Shown here piece by piece: positions 25,130-33,615 of a DNA stretch of 35,453 bases. Under the pieces are notes generated by a model. The model made no database searches and was not told the origin of the DNA. It saw only the letters and a program-made list of their open reading frames with translations. Source of the stretch: an uncultured cyanobacterium. GTDB lineage: Bacteria; Cyanobacteriota; Cyanobacteriia; Cyanobacteriales; FACHB-T130. The translations under genes and the position numbers were made by a program. How positions within the stretch are numbered: position 1 is the stretch's first letter; every line of letters begins with the position of its first letter. The DNA lies in assembly GCA_936920195.1 (NCBI GenBank), contig CAKZHE010000115.1:1-35453 (forward strand), read 5' to 3'.

Positions 25130-25834
25130 ATGAAAAAGCAGCAAGAGCGGGGCAAGTTAATTGTATTTGAGGGCGTAGAAGGTTGTGGAAAAACAACTCA
25201 ACTGCGATCGCTGCGGGATTGGCTGATTGTCAAAGGATGGCAAGAAATTGCCAGTTTAGCAGTAAATACCAGTTCAGCGCCGAAATTTTTGGTAACGCGG
25301 GAACCGGGCGGCACGGAATTGGGGGGCAGGTTGCGCCAGCTATTGCTAGACGGACACCACCAGGAGATCCAAGAACGTGCTGAATTGTTATTATATGCTG
25401 CCGATCGCGCCCAGCACGTGGCAGAATTACTCCAACCCCATCTAGCCCAGGGAACAATCATTCTATGCGATCGCTACACTGATTCTACCGTAGCCTATCA
25501 AGGCAAGGGACGGGGCTTAAGTTTGTCTTTAATTACCCAACTGAACCAAATTGCCACGGTGGGGCTAGAAAGTGACTTGACCTTGTGGTTAGATGTGGAT
25601 GTGGAGATTGGTTTATCCCGGACTCGGCAGCGAGGGGCGGCAGACCGGATGGAAAAGGCAAATTTAGCCTTTCATCAACGGGTGCAGCAGGGTTATCAGG
25701 AGTTAGCCCAAACCTATCCCCACCGGATTGTCCGGATTGATGGGGGAGGAACTCCAGAAGGAGTTCAGCAAAAAGTTTGTCAAGTCATTAGTCAACGGTT
25801 TGCCGAATGGAATTATCCGCTTTTGCCCCACTGA
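25130..25834 (+). CDS. tmk: thymidylate kinase
   Basis: Tmk phosphorylates dTMP to dTDP. The 234-residue product shows the P-loop GVEGCGKT (residues 15-22), TREPGG (57-61 region) for substrate binding, D114-R115-Y116 (LCDRYTDSTVAYQGKGRGL) with the DR(Y/H) signature, and a lid with RTRQRGAADRME. The insert around residues 40-53 (ASLAVNTSSAPK) lengthens it slightly against E. coli. The last 28 nt overlap the start of holB, so the two are translationally coupled, a common arrangement of these replication genes. Confidence 0.95.
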   Translation: MKKQQERGKLIVFEGVEGCGKTTQLRSLRDWLIVKGWQEIASLAVNTSSAPKFLVTREPGGTELGGRLRQLLLDGHHQEIQERAELLLYAADRAQHVAELLQPHLAQGTIILCDRYTDSTVAYQGKGRGLSLSLITQLNQIATVGLESDLTLWLDVDVEIGLSRTRQRGAADRMEKANLAFHQRVQQGYQELAQTYPHRIVRIDGGGTPEGVQQKVCQVISQRFAEWNYPLLPH

Positions 25835-26778
25835 AGGGACAGTCTCAGGCAGTAGATTTATTACAAGGGGCGATCGCTCGCCAACGCCTTGCTCCCGCCT
25901 ACTTGTTTGCTGGCGCGTCTGGAGTGGGGCGAAGTTTGGCGGCGCGGTGTTTGATTAAATTACTCTTTGGCAGCGGTGCTAGCGCCTCCGGGCAGCAACT
26001 GATTGACCAAAAGTTACTCAAACGCAATCACCCAGATTTGTTGTGGGTGGAACCAACTTATTTGCACCAGGGGCAACGACTCTCGGCAGCGGAAGCCACG
26101 GAAAAAGGGTTAAAAAGAAAAGCTCCTCCCCAAATTCGGTTAGAACAAGTTCGGGAAATTGCCCAATTTCTCAGCCGTCGCCCCTTGGAAGCCTCGCGAT
26201 TAGTTGTCGTGGTGGAGCAGGCGGAGACGATGGCAGAAGCAGCGGCAAACGGGTTATTAAAGACTTTGGAGGAACCGGGACAAGCGACAATTATTTTATT
26301 GGCTTTGGATACCGAGTCAATTTTGCCTACCTTAGTTTCGCGCTGTCAGCGGATTCCCTTTTATCGCTTAAATCGGGAAAATATGACTCAAGTGCTGAGG
26401 GAAAGCGGTCATGGGGAGATTTTACAGCATCCAGAGATTTTGGCGATCGCTCAAGGTAGTCCCGGAGAGGCGATCGCGGCTTGGCAGCAACTCCAAACCA
26501 TTCCCGCCGAATTACTCCAAAAGTTAACCACCCTACCCAAATCTCTCCGCGCCGCCCTAGAATTAGCCAAGGAAATTGACAGCAAATTGGATTCTGAAAG
26601 TCAGTTATGGTTGGTTGACTATCTCCAGCATTCCTCCTGGAAAAATCAGCAACAACCAGCTTTATTAAAACTCCTAGAGCAAGCCCGACAATATTTATTA
26701 GGTTATGTCCAACCGCGCCTCGTCTGGGAAGTTACTTTAGCCCAATTTGCTCAACAGGATTTCCGCAAAATATCGTAA
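25807..26778 (+). CDS. holB: DNA polymerase III delta' subunit
   Basis: The 323-residue protein is the clamp-loader delta' subunit. It has LKGQSQAVDLLQGAIARQRL, a P-loop-like GASGVGRSLAA in which the lysine is replaced by arginine (delta' does not hydrolyse ATP), NHPDLLWVEP, then AETMAEAAANGLLKTLEEPG and SRCQRIPF with the conserved SRC motif used as arginine finger. It acts at the replisome loading beta clamps. The ATG lies inside tmk (28-nt overlap). No zinc-binding cysteine cluster is visible, unlike many delta' proteins; the short insert SGASASGQQLIDQ is in its place. Confidence 0.92.
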   Translation: MELSAFAPLKGQSQAVDLLQGAIARQRLAPAYLFAGASGVGRSLAARCLIKLLFGSGASASGQQLIDQKLLKRNHPDLLWVEPTYLHQGQRLSAAEATEKGLKRKAPPQIRLEQVREIAQFLSRRPLEASRLVVVVEQAETMAEAAANGLLKTLEEPGQATIILLALDTESILPTLVSRCQRIPFYRLNRENMTQVLRESGHGEILQHPEILAIAQGSPGEAIAAWQQLQTIPAELLQKLTTLPKSLRAALELAKEIDSKLDSESQLWLVDYLQHSSWKNQQQPALLKLLEQARQYLLGYVQPRLVWEVTLAQFAQQDFRKIS

Positions 26779-26806
26779 CAGGTAATCATCGCATTGACGG
26801 TTTACC

Positions 26807-27460
26807 TTAAGGTAACTTTCTCATAAAATCCTCATTAATAGCAGCATTTTCTACCTGATTACGAAATATATCAAGCATTGCCATAATTTCTTTATGTAAC
26901 TCTATATACTGTTCTCTATCAATCATCAAATAGTTACCGTGTGCAATTTCATTTCTTGCTTTTAAAAGCTTAGTATCGATTAATACAGACTTAGTAGAAT
27001 ATACTGAAAAATCTATTCCAAGAATACAAGTTATTTCTTCTAAAATTTCAGAAGAGAGATTGGATGCAGTAGAAATTCCATCTTTGTATGGCAGAGATGA
27101 TCTCGTAGCTAATTCAGAAAGAAAGAAATCACAGACAGGTATATATAATGACGGCTTCTTTGTATCTTTTGCTTGGTCTAATTTTGTTTTCATAGCAAGA
27201 GCTAGAAAATTGCTAGAAAGCTGATCGTAGGGAAGCTTTTTCATAGCAACATATTCTAGGTAAGAGTTTGATGCTAATTTAACAAAACCTTCCCAATGAG
27301 CATAGAGAATACATACTCCACTGCGAATTAAAGCATTATGCTTTGAAGAAGAAACATCTTTCGCTTCTATCAAAGATTTTACTTCTGAAAGTTCTTTTTT
27401 CCGCCAAATAAGATCTTCTGCAAGTTTAGCATTTAGTTGTTCAGCTGTTCGGACACTCAT
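26807..27460 (-). CDS. HEPN RNase-like protein (MAE_28990/MAE_18760 type)
   Basis: The 217-residue helical protein has the HEPN catalytic motif R169-N-E-I-A-H174 (RNxxxH, LKARNEIAHGNY) and the family-typical YAHWEGFVK at 53-61. These are marks of the MAE_28990/MAE_18760 HEPN family, named from Microcystis proteins. HEPN proteins of this kind cleave RNA and act as toxins or effectors. Its start overlaps the stop of the DUF262 gene (ATGA, 27457-27460), so it is translated with it. The intact motif suggests an active enzyme. It may have been acquired with its partner, as the region is lower in GC than holB. Confidence 0.82.
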   Translation of the reverse strand: MSVRTAEQLNAKLAEDLIWRKKELSEVKSLIEAKDVSSSKHNALIRSGVCILYAHWEGFVKLASNSYLEYVAMKKLPYDQLSSNFLALAMKTKLDQAKDTKKPSLYIPVCDFFLSELATRSSLPYKDGISTASNLSSEILEEITCILGIDFSVYSTKSVLIDTKLLKARNEIAHGNYLMIDREQYIELHKEIMAMLDIFRNQVENAAINEDFMRKLP

Positions 27461-28563
27461 AGGGGAGAAAATACTCCTCTACCAAGCGGAATTAGGTATG
27501 GTAAACGTCTTGCAGCATTCACGCCTGCTCCAGACCATTTTTGATAATCTGGATTTGACCAAATACTTTTTATCCGATCAGATATTTGATTTGCTGAAGG
27601 TAGATGTTGATAGTGGTATCCAATCCCTAATGCTACAACTTCATAGGCAGATAATAGAAAACCACCAAGAAACCTGTTGTGTTCAGATTTATATCTTTTG
27701 AAACTATCATCACCTGTGGTTTCATTAAGCAAATCAAATGTTGTTTTAAATGCTGTCTCTATATGGCTATAATTTAACCCTTTATTAACAGCCATTATCC
27801 GCATTTCATTTGTCAAAAAAACGCTAACATCACCTAATTTATCAAGATTTTTGTTATCTCGATCGAATAAAAGTATGAAACGCAATACCAATTCCATATC
27901 ATACTGTTCTTCATAGAGTCTATCGCTCAAAGCAATACAGCTTTTAAATGCTTCATAATCCGCAAGTGAACGCATTAAATGATACAAATCTTTATTCAAC
28001 ATCAAAAGAATGCAATTTCTGACTTCTTGAGGCGTAGCAACCGATCCTCCTGTATTCAGTCGCTGAAATAGCTCATATTTAATCATTTCATCGCTTTCTT
28101 TTTCAACAATATTGACTGCGATTTTTGCTCGCTTAATCAATAAGCGCTGTGTGGGAGTGAGAGAATTATCTTTATCATTTGGATCGTCCCATTTTTTGCC
28201 CTCTAAGGAAGGTAAGTATGTAGTCTTTTTTAAAGCTACTGGATGTACATCATTTTCTGATTCACCTTTTTTTAAAATACCGAAAAACTCATATATAGTT
28301 GAGAGTCTTTGAACACCGTCTACAACATCCCAAACACCATCATCTCGTTGACTAACGAAAATTGGTGGAATTGGTATGCCTAGTAGAATTGATTCTATAA
28401 AAGTTGATTTTTGGTGATCTGACCAACGAAAAAACCTTTGAAAATCTGGGTGAATATCGATCTCATTATTTTGATAAAGGCTCACCCACTCCCCAATAGA
28501 CATTGAGTAGCCGTCTGTCCGAATTTCTTGCCTTGTTTTGTCAATTTCTTCTTGTAGGGGCAT
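27457..28563 (-). CDS. DUF262 (GmrSD N-terminal/ParB-like) protein
   Basis: The 368-residue product carries the DUF262 pattern at residues 30-95: HPDFQRFFRW (38-47), FIESILLGIPIPPIFV (55-70) and DVVDGVQRLSTI (79-90), where DG(Q/V)QR is the predicted nucleotide-handling motif. In GmrSD systems DUF262 is joined to DUF1524 (HNH) and restricts modified phage DNA. Here there is no HNH domain; the partner is the HEPN RNase encoded downstream. The C-terminal half is helical and variable. ATG 28563 is preceded by a weak Shine-Dalgarno. The proposed role is sensing or switching for the HEPN effector. Confidence 0.85.
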   Translation of the reverse strand: MPLQEEIDKTRQEIRTDGYSMSIGEWVSLYQNNEIDIHPDFQRFFRWSDHQKSTFIESILLGIPIPPIFVSQRDDGVWDVVDGVQRLSTIYEFFGILKKGESENDVHPVALKKTTYLPSLEGKKWDDPNDKDNSLTPTQRLLIKRAKIAVNIVEKESDEMIKYELFQRLNTGGSVATPQEVRNCILLMLNKDLYHLMRSLADYEAFKSCIALSDRLYEEQYDMELVLRFILLFDRDNKNLDKLGDVSVFLTNEMRIMAVNKGLNYSHIETAFKTTFDLLNETTGDDSFKRYKSEHNRFLGGFLLSAYEVVALGIGYHYQHLPSANQISDRIKSIWSNPDYQKWSGAGVNAARRLPYLIPLGRGVFSPL

Positions 28564-28642
28564 TATATCATGTCCGGTTGATTAATGGTTTTAAACTGGT
28601 TCCCAGGCAGAGCCTAGGAACAGACCTCAAGACGCTCTGCCT

Positions 28643-28688
28643 AGGCTGTTGACTCTGGGAGTTTTTGGACAATCTTATTCATACAATA
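28643..28688 (+). repeat. AGGCTGTTGACTTTG...TTCATGCA repeat, copy 2
   Basis: AGGCTGTTGACTCTGGGAG, then TTCATACAATAAG, a diverged relative of 33626-33672 and of 5301-5344. Confidence 0.65.
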
Positions 28689-28770
28689 AGTAGGGCTTGC
28701 TGAAAAAAGTGGGAAATGGCTCTTTTAACATTCCGTGGTAAAAGAGCCATTTCAATAAGCCGTACTTATC
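28686..28770. repeat. 85-bp inverted-repeat element (MITE-like)
   Basis: Perfect inner arms AAATGGCTCTTTTA (28714-28727) and TAAAAGAGCCATTT (28739-28752) surround an 11-nt loop. The outer arms AATAAGTAGGGCTTGCTGAAA and its near-inverse TTTCAATAAGCCGTACTTA continue the pairing. The ends resemble insertion-sequence termini without a transposase. Confidence 0.8.
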
Positions 28771-28862
28771 ACCGCAGGGGCGAGAGAGCCAAAATGCACA
28801 GATTTGAGGTAAAATCACCAAAAAGCCTTGCACCATCACAAAGTTAAATTGTTTAAATCACG

Positions 28863-29333
28863 TTAACAGCAATTAGACCACCGATATTCACCGTTGCTAA
28901 AATATTCCTTTTTCCAAATCGGGGCGTTTTGCTTGAGGGTATCAATAGCATACTGGCAAGCGGCAAAAGCTTCCGAACGGTGCGGACAACCAACGGCAAT
29001 TAAAACGCTGATTTCCCCAATTTCTAAACGTCCAGTACGATGATGAATGATCGTGCGGTTTACGTCTGTCCATTGCTGGCGAATATCGGCAGCGATTTGA
29101 CTGAATACCCGCAGTGCCATAGGAGTATAAGCTTCATATTCTAGGGCAATTACTGGTTCACCCCCGGTTTGATTGCGAACTGTGCCGCTAAAGACGACTA
29201 CGGCTCCATTGGCAGGGTCATCGGCTAGCTGGTAAACTTCTTCTAGTGCCAAGGGAGCAAATCTGATGGCAAAGCTATCTTTGGGGTAAGATGGTGGAGG
29301 AGTAGTAAGGGGAGCGATCGCACTGTTAGTCAT
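28863..29333 (-). CDS. moaE: molybdopterin synthase catalytic subunit
   Basis: MoaE converts precursor Z (cPMP) into molybdopterin with MoaD. The 156-residue product shows GAVVVFSGTVRNQTGG near the N-terminus, VIALEYEAYTPMA, IHHRTGRLEIGEISVLIAVG, HRSEAFAACQYAIDTLKQNA and the C-terminal PIWKKEYF whose lysine is catalytic. The first 20 residues are extra against E. coli. The stop is followed by repeats. MoaD is not in the window. The start is 22 bp from the 3' end of the LprI-like gene on the same strand, so the two are possibly one transcript. Confidence 0.95.
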   Translation of the reverse strand: MTNSAIAPLTTPPPSYPKDSFAIRFAPLALEEVYQLADDPANGAVVVFSGTVRNQTGGEPVIALEYEAYTPMALRVFSQIAADIRQQWTDVNRTIIHHRTGRLEIGEISVLIAVGCPHRSEAFAACQYAIDTLKQNAPIWKKEYFSNGEYRWSNCC

Positions 29334-29355
29334 AGGGAATTGGTTTTTAAAAACT

Positions 29356-29769
29356 TTAATCTAGTTGTAGTTCTTGAGTGCGATCGCGAGTCATTCTTGC
29401 CAGACAGCTATACTGGAATGCCACTCTTTGTACTCCACCCCATTTACCACTACGATAATCGCAATTAGCATCTCGATATTTGATCCAAGCTTGTTCGGCT
29501 CGAATTAATCTCTGTTTAGATTCTCCCTCTAAACCGGAAATCACCTGTTGATAAACTTCGTTTAACTCTTTATCTGCCTCTTCATATTCCCGAATAAAGC
29601 ATTCCTTAGCTTCAATCAAGGTTTTGGCATCGCCACAATCCACAGCTTTGAGAACCTGGTTTTTTGAAGTTAGGGAGTTTTGGGCAGATAATCCCCCAGT
29701 TCCCAAACCTATTATTCCCAAACAACTGAGCGCTATCGCTATATTTTTCCACCAGCCACTTGTTTTCAC
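29356..29769 (-). CDS. LprI-like (DUF1311) exported protein
   Basis: The 137-residue protein has a signal peptide (WKNIAIALSCLGIIGLGTGG, cut near LSAQ) and a complete DUF1311/LprI domain: four cysteines (C45, C57, C99, C121 by count), LNEVYQQVISGLEG, QRLIRAEQAWIKYRDANCDY and CLARMTRDRTQEL. Relatives inhibit lysozyme in the periplasm, but the family role is broader and unproven here. The start is GTG 29769 with AGAGGTG at good distance. The second copy at 13635-15298 is broken, so this may be the sole working one nearby. Confidence 0.88.
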   Translation of the reverse strand: MKTSGWWKNIAIALSCLGIIGLGTGGLSAQNSLTSKNQVLKAVDCGDAKTLIEAKECFIREYEEADKELNEVYQQVISGLEGESKQRLIRAEQAWIKYRDANCDYRSGKWGGVQRVAFQYSCLARMTRDRTQELQLD

Positions 29770-29800
29770 TTTAAAACACCTCTTTACACAATCCTATTCC

Positions 29801-29960
29801 CTATCATTCTCTCTCTTCCCTATCATTCCCCTATTCTCTCTCTTCCCTATTCCCTATTCCCCATTCCCTATTCCCCATTCCCCATTCCCTATTCCCCATT
29901 CCCCATTCCCCATTCCCTGTTCCCTGTTCCCTGTTCCCTGTTCCCTGTTCCCTGTTCCCT
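29801..29960. repeat. heptamer tandem array (STRR-type)
   Basis: A run of 7-bp units, first ATTCCCC/ATTCCCT mixtures and then six consecutive CTGTTCC units, occupies this stretch and stops 2 bp from the pyrB stop. This is the cyanobacterial 'short tandemly repeated repetitive sequence' style. A reading frame through it gives Ser/Phe/Pro-rich repeats and is not a gene. Confidence 0.9.
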
Positions 29961-29962
29961 TC

Positions 29963-30961
29963 TTAAGCTTTCCCACCCCCCATGAGATACAGCAAAGCCA
30001 TTCGCACTGCTACCCCGCTAGTTACTTGCTGAGAAATTAGACTAAACTGGGGATCGTCCATCAGATCGGAACTAATTTCAACGCCGCGATTTACTGGTCC
30101 TGGATGCAATAGTTTGACTTCTGGTTGGCAAAGTCGCAGGCGATCGCGCGTAATCCCAAACAAGCGATGATATTCTCGTAAACTAGGCAGTAAATGCTGC
30201 GTCATCCGCTCCTTTTGCAAGCGCAATGTCATCACAAAATCGGCATTGACTAAGGCTGGCTCCAGTTGCCAATGAATAAATAGTTTCTGATTTGGTTGCC
30301 CCGATGAATGACTATACTCGGCAAATAACTTGGGGAGTAGGGTAGGCGGGGCGGCAAGATGGACTTCTGCACCGCTGGCGGTTAAACTCCAGATATTCGA
30401 GCGAGCCACCCGCGAATGTAAGATATCTCCTACAATGGCGATTTTCTTTCCTGCCAATAATTCTAACCGAGGACGGTCGGTATCGAGTAGGGAACAGATG
30501 GTAAATAAGTCTAGTAAGGCTTGGGAAGGATGTTCGTGTTGTCCATCTCCGGCATTGAGAACGCCAACCCGCGATCGCAGTCGATCTAATTCTAAAGCGA
30601 TCGCTTGCGGAACTCCCGCTTCTCGATGGCGAATTACCATCATATCTGCCCCCATCGCCAAATAGGTTTTTGCCGTATCTAGAATCGTTTCTCCTTTAGT
30701 TAAGGAAGAAGTCCCCGGCGTAAAGTTGAGGGTGTCGGCAGAGAGGCGTTTGGCTGCCAATTCAAAACTGCTGCGGGTGCGGGTAGAAGATTCAAAAAAC
30801 AAATTGGCAACTACTTGCCCCTGCAATGCTGGCACTTTCTTGGTGCGCCGAGACAGGACTTCTCGAAAACTCGCCGCCGTTTGCAAAATGGTGTTGTATT
30901 CCGCCGGAGTGAAATCAGCTAGGGACAGGATATGACTGCGATGCCAAGTAGTTGTCGTCAT
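29963..30961 (-). CDS. pyrB: aspartate carbamoyltransferase catalytic subunit
   Basis: PyrB joins carbamoyl phosphate to aspartate in pyrimidine synthesis. The 332-residue product has the carbamoyl-phosphate loop S59-T60-R61-T62-R63 ([13 protein letters not shown]), SLTKGET (86-92), the H144-P145-S146-Q147 motif, and [13 protein letters not shown] near the C-terminus. No regulatory PyrI is adjacent, as in many cyanobacteria. The ATG is clear. On the left it ends at the heptamer array; on the right a 301-bp gap separates it from the DegT gene, which is divergent. Confidence 0.95.
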   Translation of the reverse strand: MTTTTWHRSHILSLADFTPAEYNTILQTAASFREVLSRRTKKVPALQGQVVANLFFESSTRTRSSFELAAKRLSADTLNFTPGTSSLTKGETILDTAKTYLAMGADMMVIRHREAGVPQAIALELDRLRSRVGVLNAGDGQHEHPSQALLDLFTICSLLDTDRPRLELLAGKKIAIVGDILHSRVARSNIWSLTASGAEVHLAAPPTLLPKLFAEYSHSSGQPNQKLFIHWQLEPALVNADFVMTLRLQKERMTQHLLPSLREYHRLFGITRDRLRLCQPEVKLLHPGPVNRGVEISSDLMDDPQFSLISQQVTSGVAVRMALLYLMGGGKA

Positions 30962-31262
30962 TTCTAGGTCAAAAAGAATTTAGAACAGGACTTATGCAGA
31001 GCCTCTATAGCGGTTTGTAGGGGCAATCCCCCCGTGGTTGCCCCGATTTCCAGGTATAGTTGCGTAAGTTCTGTAGAAGTTCGCATATTTTGGAAAAATA
31101 CCCTTCCAACCTGAATTTAACCCTTTAAGTTGAATAATATTTCAGCTATATGAGCGCACCTTTCCCATTATCAAATTATAGTATCATCAGAGCAGAATTT
31201 TTGCAAGGGGTGAAGATGGCTTTTTTGAGCTAATTGGGAAAAATTAAAATAATTAACGATCG
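30962..31262. promoter_or_regulatory. divergent region between pyrB and the DegT aminotransferase gene
   Basis: No gene is seen. A single-arm copy of the TGTAGGGG repeat lies at 31016-31051. Promoters for both genes must be here; AT-rich stretches at about 31130-31190 are candidates, but no paired boxes were fixed. Confidence 0.4.
31016..31051 (+). repeat. TGTAGGGG repeat, single arm
   Basis: TGTAGGGGCAATCCCCCCGT then GGTTGCCCC is the exact inverse of the right arms at 9794-9818 and 35257-35285. Confidence 0.7.
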
Positions 31263-32393
31263 ATGATTATGAGCCAAGTCCCATTTGTAGACCTTTCCTG
31301 GCAACATGAACCCATACTCGCCGAAATTACCCAAGCGATCGCTCAAGTCATTGAACAGGGAGATTTCATCTTAGGTCAAGCGGTAACAGAGTTGGAAACC
31401 GCCTTTGCTCAAGCTAGTGGCGCAGAATTTGGGATTGGGGTAGCATCAGGAACAGATGCGATCGCCCTAGGTTTGCAAGCCTGCGGTATTGGTGTCGGCG
31501 ATGAAGTGTTAGTTCCTGCCAACACTTTTGTAGCAACTCTGATTGGGGTACTCCACAGCGGAGCCAAACCAGTTTTAGTTGATTGCGAAGCCAGCACCGC
31601 CCTAATTGATTTAGCCGCCGCCGCCCAAGCCATTACACCCCAAACCAAAGCAATTATTGCCGTTCATCTTTACGGACAAATGGTGTCTCCTAAAGAGTTG
31701 CGCGACTTTGCCAGTACCCACAATCTCCTGATTTTTGAAGATGCTGCCCAAGCCCATTTAGCCGAAAGAGAAGGCGATAGCGCTGGCTCGATTGGCATGG
31801 CTGCGGCCTTTAGTTTTTATCCTAGTAAAAATTTAGGCGCAATGGGCGATGGAGGGATGGTGATTACCAGTAATCCTGATGTTGCCAAAAAAGTGCGATC
31901 GCTTCGTAACTATGGCGCGCATCGGAAATACTTCCATGTCGATCTTGGCACGAATAGTCGCCTTGATACCCTGCAAGCCGCTATCCTCAACATCAAATTA
32001 CCCCACTTACCTACTTGGAATCAAGCCCGCAACCGCGCCGCCCAAACCTACGATCATCTCCTGCAACCCCTAAAAAATAAAGAGATTTTTCCCCTAGAAA
32101 ATCAGAGCGCCAACGGACATATTTATCATCTCTACGTGATTCGGATTGCTCAAAACTGCCCCCTCAGTCGGGAAACCATTCAAGAACAACTTTCTGCTCA
32201 AGGCATTCAAACAGGCATTCACTATCCCATTCCCTGCCATCTGCAACCCGCCTTCGAGTATTTAGGCTATAAACATAGCGATTTTCCCCAAGCCGAGATA
32301 TTATCCCAAGAAATTTTATCTTTGCCTATGTATCCCGGCATCAGCGACAGTCAACTGCGTCAAGTCACCGATGCCATTCAAAACCTCTTTTAG
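31263..32393 (+). CDS. DegT/DnrJ/EryC1/StrS family aminotransferase
   Basis: The 376-residue PLP enzyme transfers an amino group to a keto sugar nucleotide. It has SGTDAIALGLQACGIGVGDE, PANTFVAT, ED160-AAQAH for the pyridine nitrogen, Schiff-base lysine K189 in FYPSKNLGAMGDGGM and the later GIHYPIPCHLQ. Close relatives make amino sugars for O-antigen or exopolysaccharide. It is followed after 12 bp by an exosortase gene, tying it to surface polysaccharide export. ATG 31263 or ATG 31269 are both possible; neither has a clear ribosome binding site. Confidence 0.92.
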   Translation: MIMSQVPFVDLSWQHEPILAEITQAIAQVIEQGDFILGQAVTELETAFAQASGAEFGIGVASGTDAIALGLQACGIGVGDEVLVPANTFVATLIGVLHSGAKPVLVDCEASTALIDLAAAAQAITPQTKAIIAVHLYGQMVSPKELRDFASTHNLLIFEDAAQAHLAEREGDSAGSIGMAAAFSFYPSKNLGAMGDGGMVITSNPDVAKKVRSLRNYGAHRKYFHVDLGTNSRLDTLQAAILNIKLPHLPTWNQARNRAAQTYDHLLQPLKNKEIFPLENQSANGHIYHLYVIRIAQNCPLSRETIQEQLSAQGIQTGIHYPIPCHLQPAFEYLGYKHSDFPQAEILSQEILSLPMYPGISDSQLRQVTDAIQNLF

Positions 32394-32405
32394 ATATCTA
32401 GAAAT

Positions 32406-33290
32406 ATGCAACTAATTCCCAAAATACCCATTCCCCTGGAACGCTACTTATTAAGTGGTGCGATCGCTCTTTTATTCTCCATCATGTACGCGCCCTTAAT
32501 CCTATATTGGTACGATGGCTGGTTGAAAAAAAGCATCAGCATCGAACACGAATATTTTAGTCATGGTTTAATCGGATTGCCCTTTGCCGCCTATATTGTT
32601 TGGCTCAATTACCAACAATGGCGACAGCTACCAGATCGTTCCCATCCCCTCGGTGCCGCCTTACTGCTATTAGGAGGAATCCTCTATTTTAGCGGTTTAC
32701 CTGAACCTGTAAATTTATCCTTTCCTGCCATCCTCACCGGACTTTGCCTATGGTTCAAAGGCATCCCTGGCTTCAAACTACAACGATTTCCCCTGCTGTT
32801 AATTGTGTTAGCCACTCCTAACGCTATTCCCTATTTAATTGCTCCCTATACCTTGCCCCTGCAAGAATTTATTGCTGGCACTGCCGGATTTATTCTCAAT
32901 CAACTGGGCTTAAAAGTTACCGTCGTCCAAATTTACTTGTATGTCGGCGGACAAATTGTCGAAGTTGCTCCTTTTTGTGCTGGATTGAAAATGCTCTTTA
33001 CCTGCATCTATGTCAGCCTGATGCTACTTTATTGGACTGGAAATTTAGATTCTCGAATTAAAACCAATTTATTAATTATCGGAGCAATCATAATTAGTGT
33101 AGCTGGCAATATTGTTCGCAATACTCTCCTGACATATTTCCACGGCACTCACCAGGAAGCCGCCTTTAAATGGTTGCATGAAGGCTTGGGCGGCGATATT
33201 TATTCCGCCTGTATGTTAGGATTAATTGTAGTTTTGCTGAATCTGATTGATAGATTGATTATCCAAGAGGAAGCTGTAGAAGAAAATTGA
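32406..33290 (+). CDS. exosortase, cyanoexosortase B-like
   Basis: The 294-residue polytopic membrane protein is an exosortase, proposed to cleave PEP-CTERM-type sorting tags. The catalytic-type residues are all present: C191 in APFCAGLKML, R238 in NIVRNTLL and H258 in WLHEGLGGD. EHEYFSHGLIGLP near residue 50 is also typical. The CAGLKMLFT wording suggests the cyanobacterial 'B' subgroup, from recall. The usual small associated protein gene is not directly downstream, nor is any PEP-CTERM target in the window. The ATG lies 12 bp after the DegT stop, likely in one operon. Confidence 0.87.
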   Translation: MQLIPKIPIPLERYLLSGAIALLFSIMYAPLILYWYDGWLKKSISIEHEYFSHGLIGLPFAAYIVWLNYQQWRQLPDRSHPLGAALLLLGGILYFSGLPEPVNLSFPAILTGLCLWFKGIPGFKLQRFPLLLIVLATPNAIPYLIAPYTLPLQEFIAGTAGFILNQLGLKVTVVQIYLYVGGQIVEVAPFCAGLKMLFTCIYVSLMLLYWTGNLDSRIKTNLLIIGAIIISVAGNIVRNTLLTYFHGTHQEAAFKWLHEGLGGDIYSACMLGLIVVLLNLIDRLIIQEEAVEEN

Positions 33291-33367
33291 ACCAAAGTAA
33301 ATTTCAACTTATTGATATAAGGAATGAGAAACCAATAAAATGACTAATTGCAGCACTGATAATACCT

Positions 33368-33448
33368 GTAGGTTGGGTTGTAACGATAGTGAAAACCCAA
33401 CATTTATCAATGGTTTGTTGGGTTTTGCCCTCTAGCAACCCAACCTAC
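33368..33448. repeat. GTAGGTTGGGTTG...CAACCCAACCTAC inverted-repeat element
   Basis: The 13-bp terminal arms are perfect inverses. Inside, AAAACCCAACA (33392-33402) and TGTTGGGTTTT (about 33415-33425) form a second pair. It is an 81-bp hairpin without coding capacity. Confidence 0.85.
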
Positions 33449-33480
33449 GATTATAATCAAGTTATTGATTTTTCATTCCT
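33447..33480 (+). repeat. 34-bp repeat, second copy
   Basis: Matches 20001-20034 with 2 differences. Here it directly follows the GTAGGTTGGGTT hairpin and is non-coding. Confidence 0.75.
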
Positions 33481-33615
33481 AAATAGACAGAGCAGATGCT
33501 ATTTGGTAAGATTAATAGTATCAGATTTTGCCTAGTCGCAGATTTACACATAATGATTCAGACTCGCCATATATGAAAACAGTCAATATCAGCAATCAAA
33601 TAGAGTTATTCAACA

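Larger units (their letters stand above)
28564..28862. other. repeat-filled gap between DUF262 gene and moaE
   Basis: No gene is seen in 299 bp. It contains an ACTGGTTCCCAGGC/GAGCCTAGGAAC repeat near 28598-28625, an AGGCTGTTGACT copy (28643-28688) and an inverted-repeat element (28686-28770). The rest shows nothing recognised. Confidence 0.65.

Noticed and set aside
28112-28312. 66-residue plus-strand gene inside the DUF262 gene
   Set aside because: It is antisense to a well-supported gene and has no features of its own.
29801-29960. CRISPR array
   Set aside because: Units are 7 bp and contiguous, with no unique spacers.
29624-30040. 138-residue plus-strand open frame rich in SPFPIPH repeats
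   Set aside because: It is a translation of the non-coding heptamer array, antisense to pyrB and the LprI-like gene.
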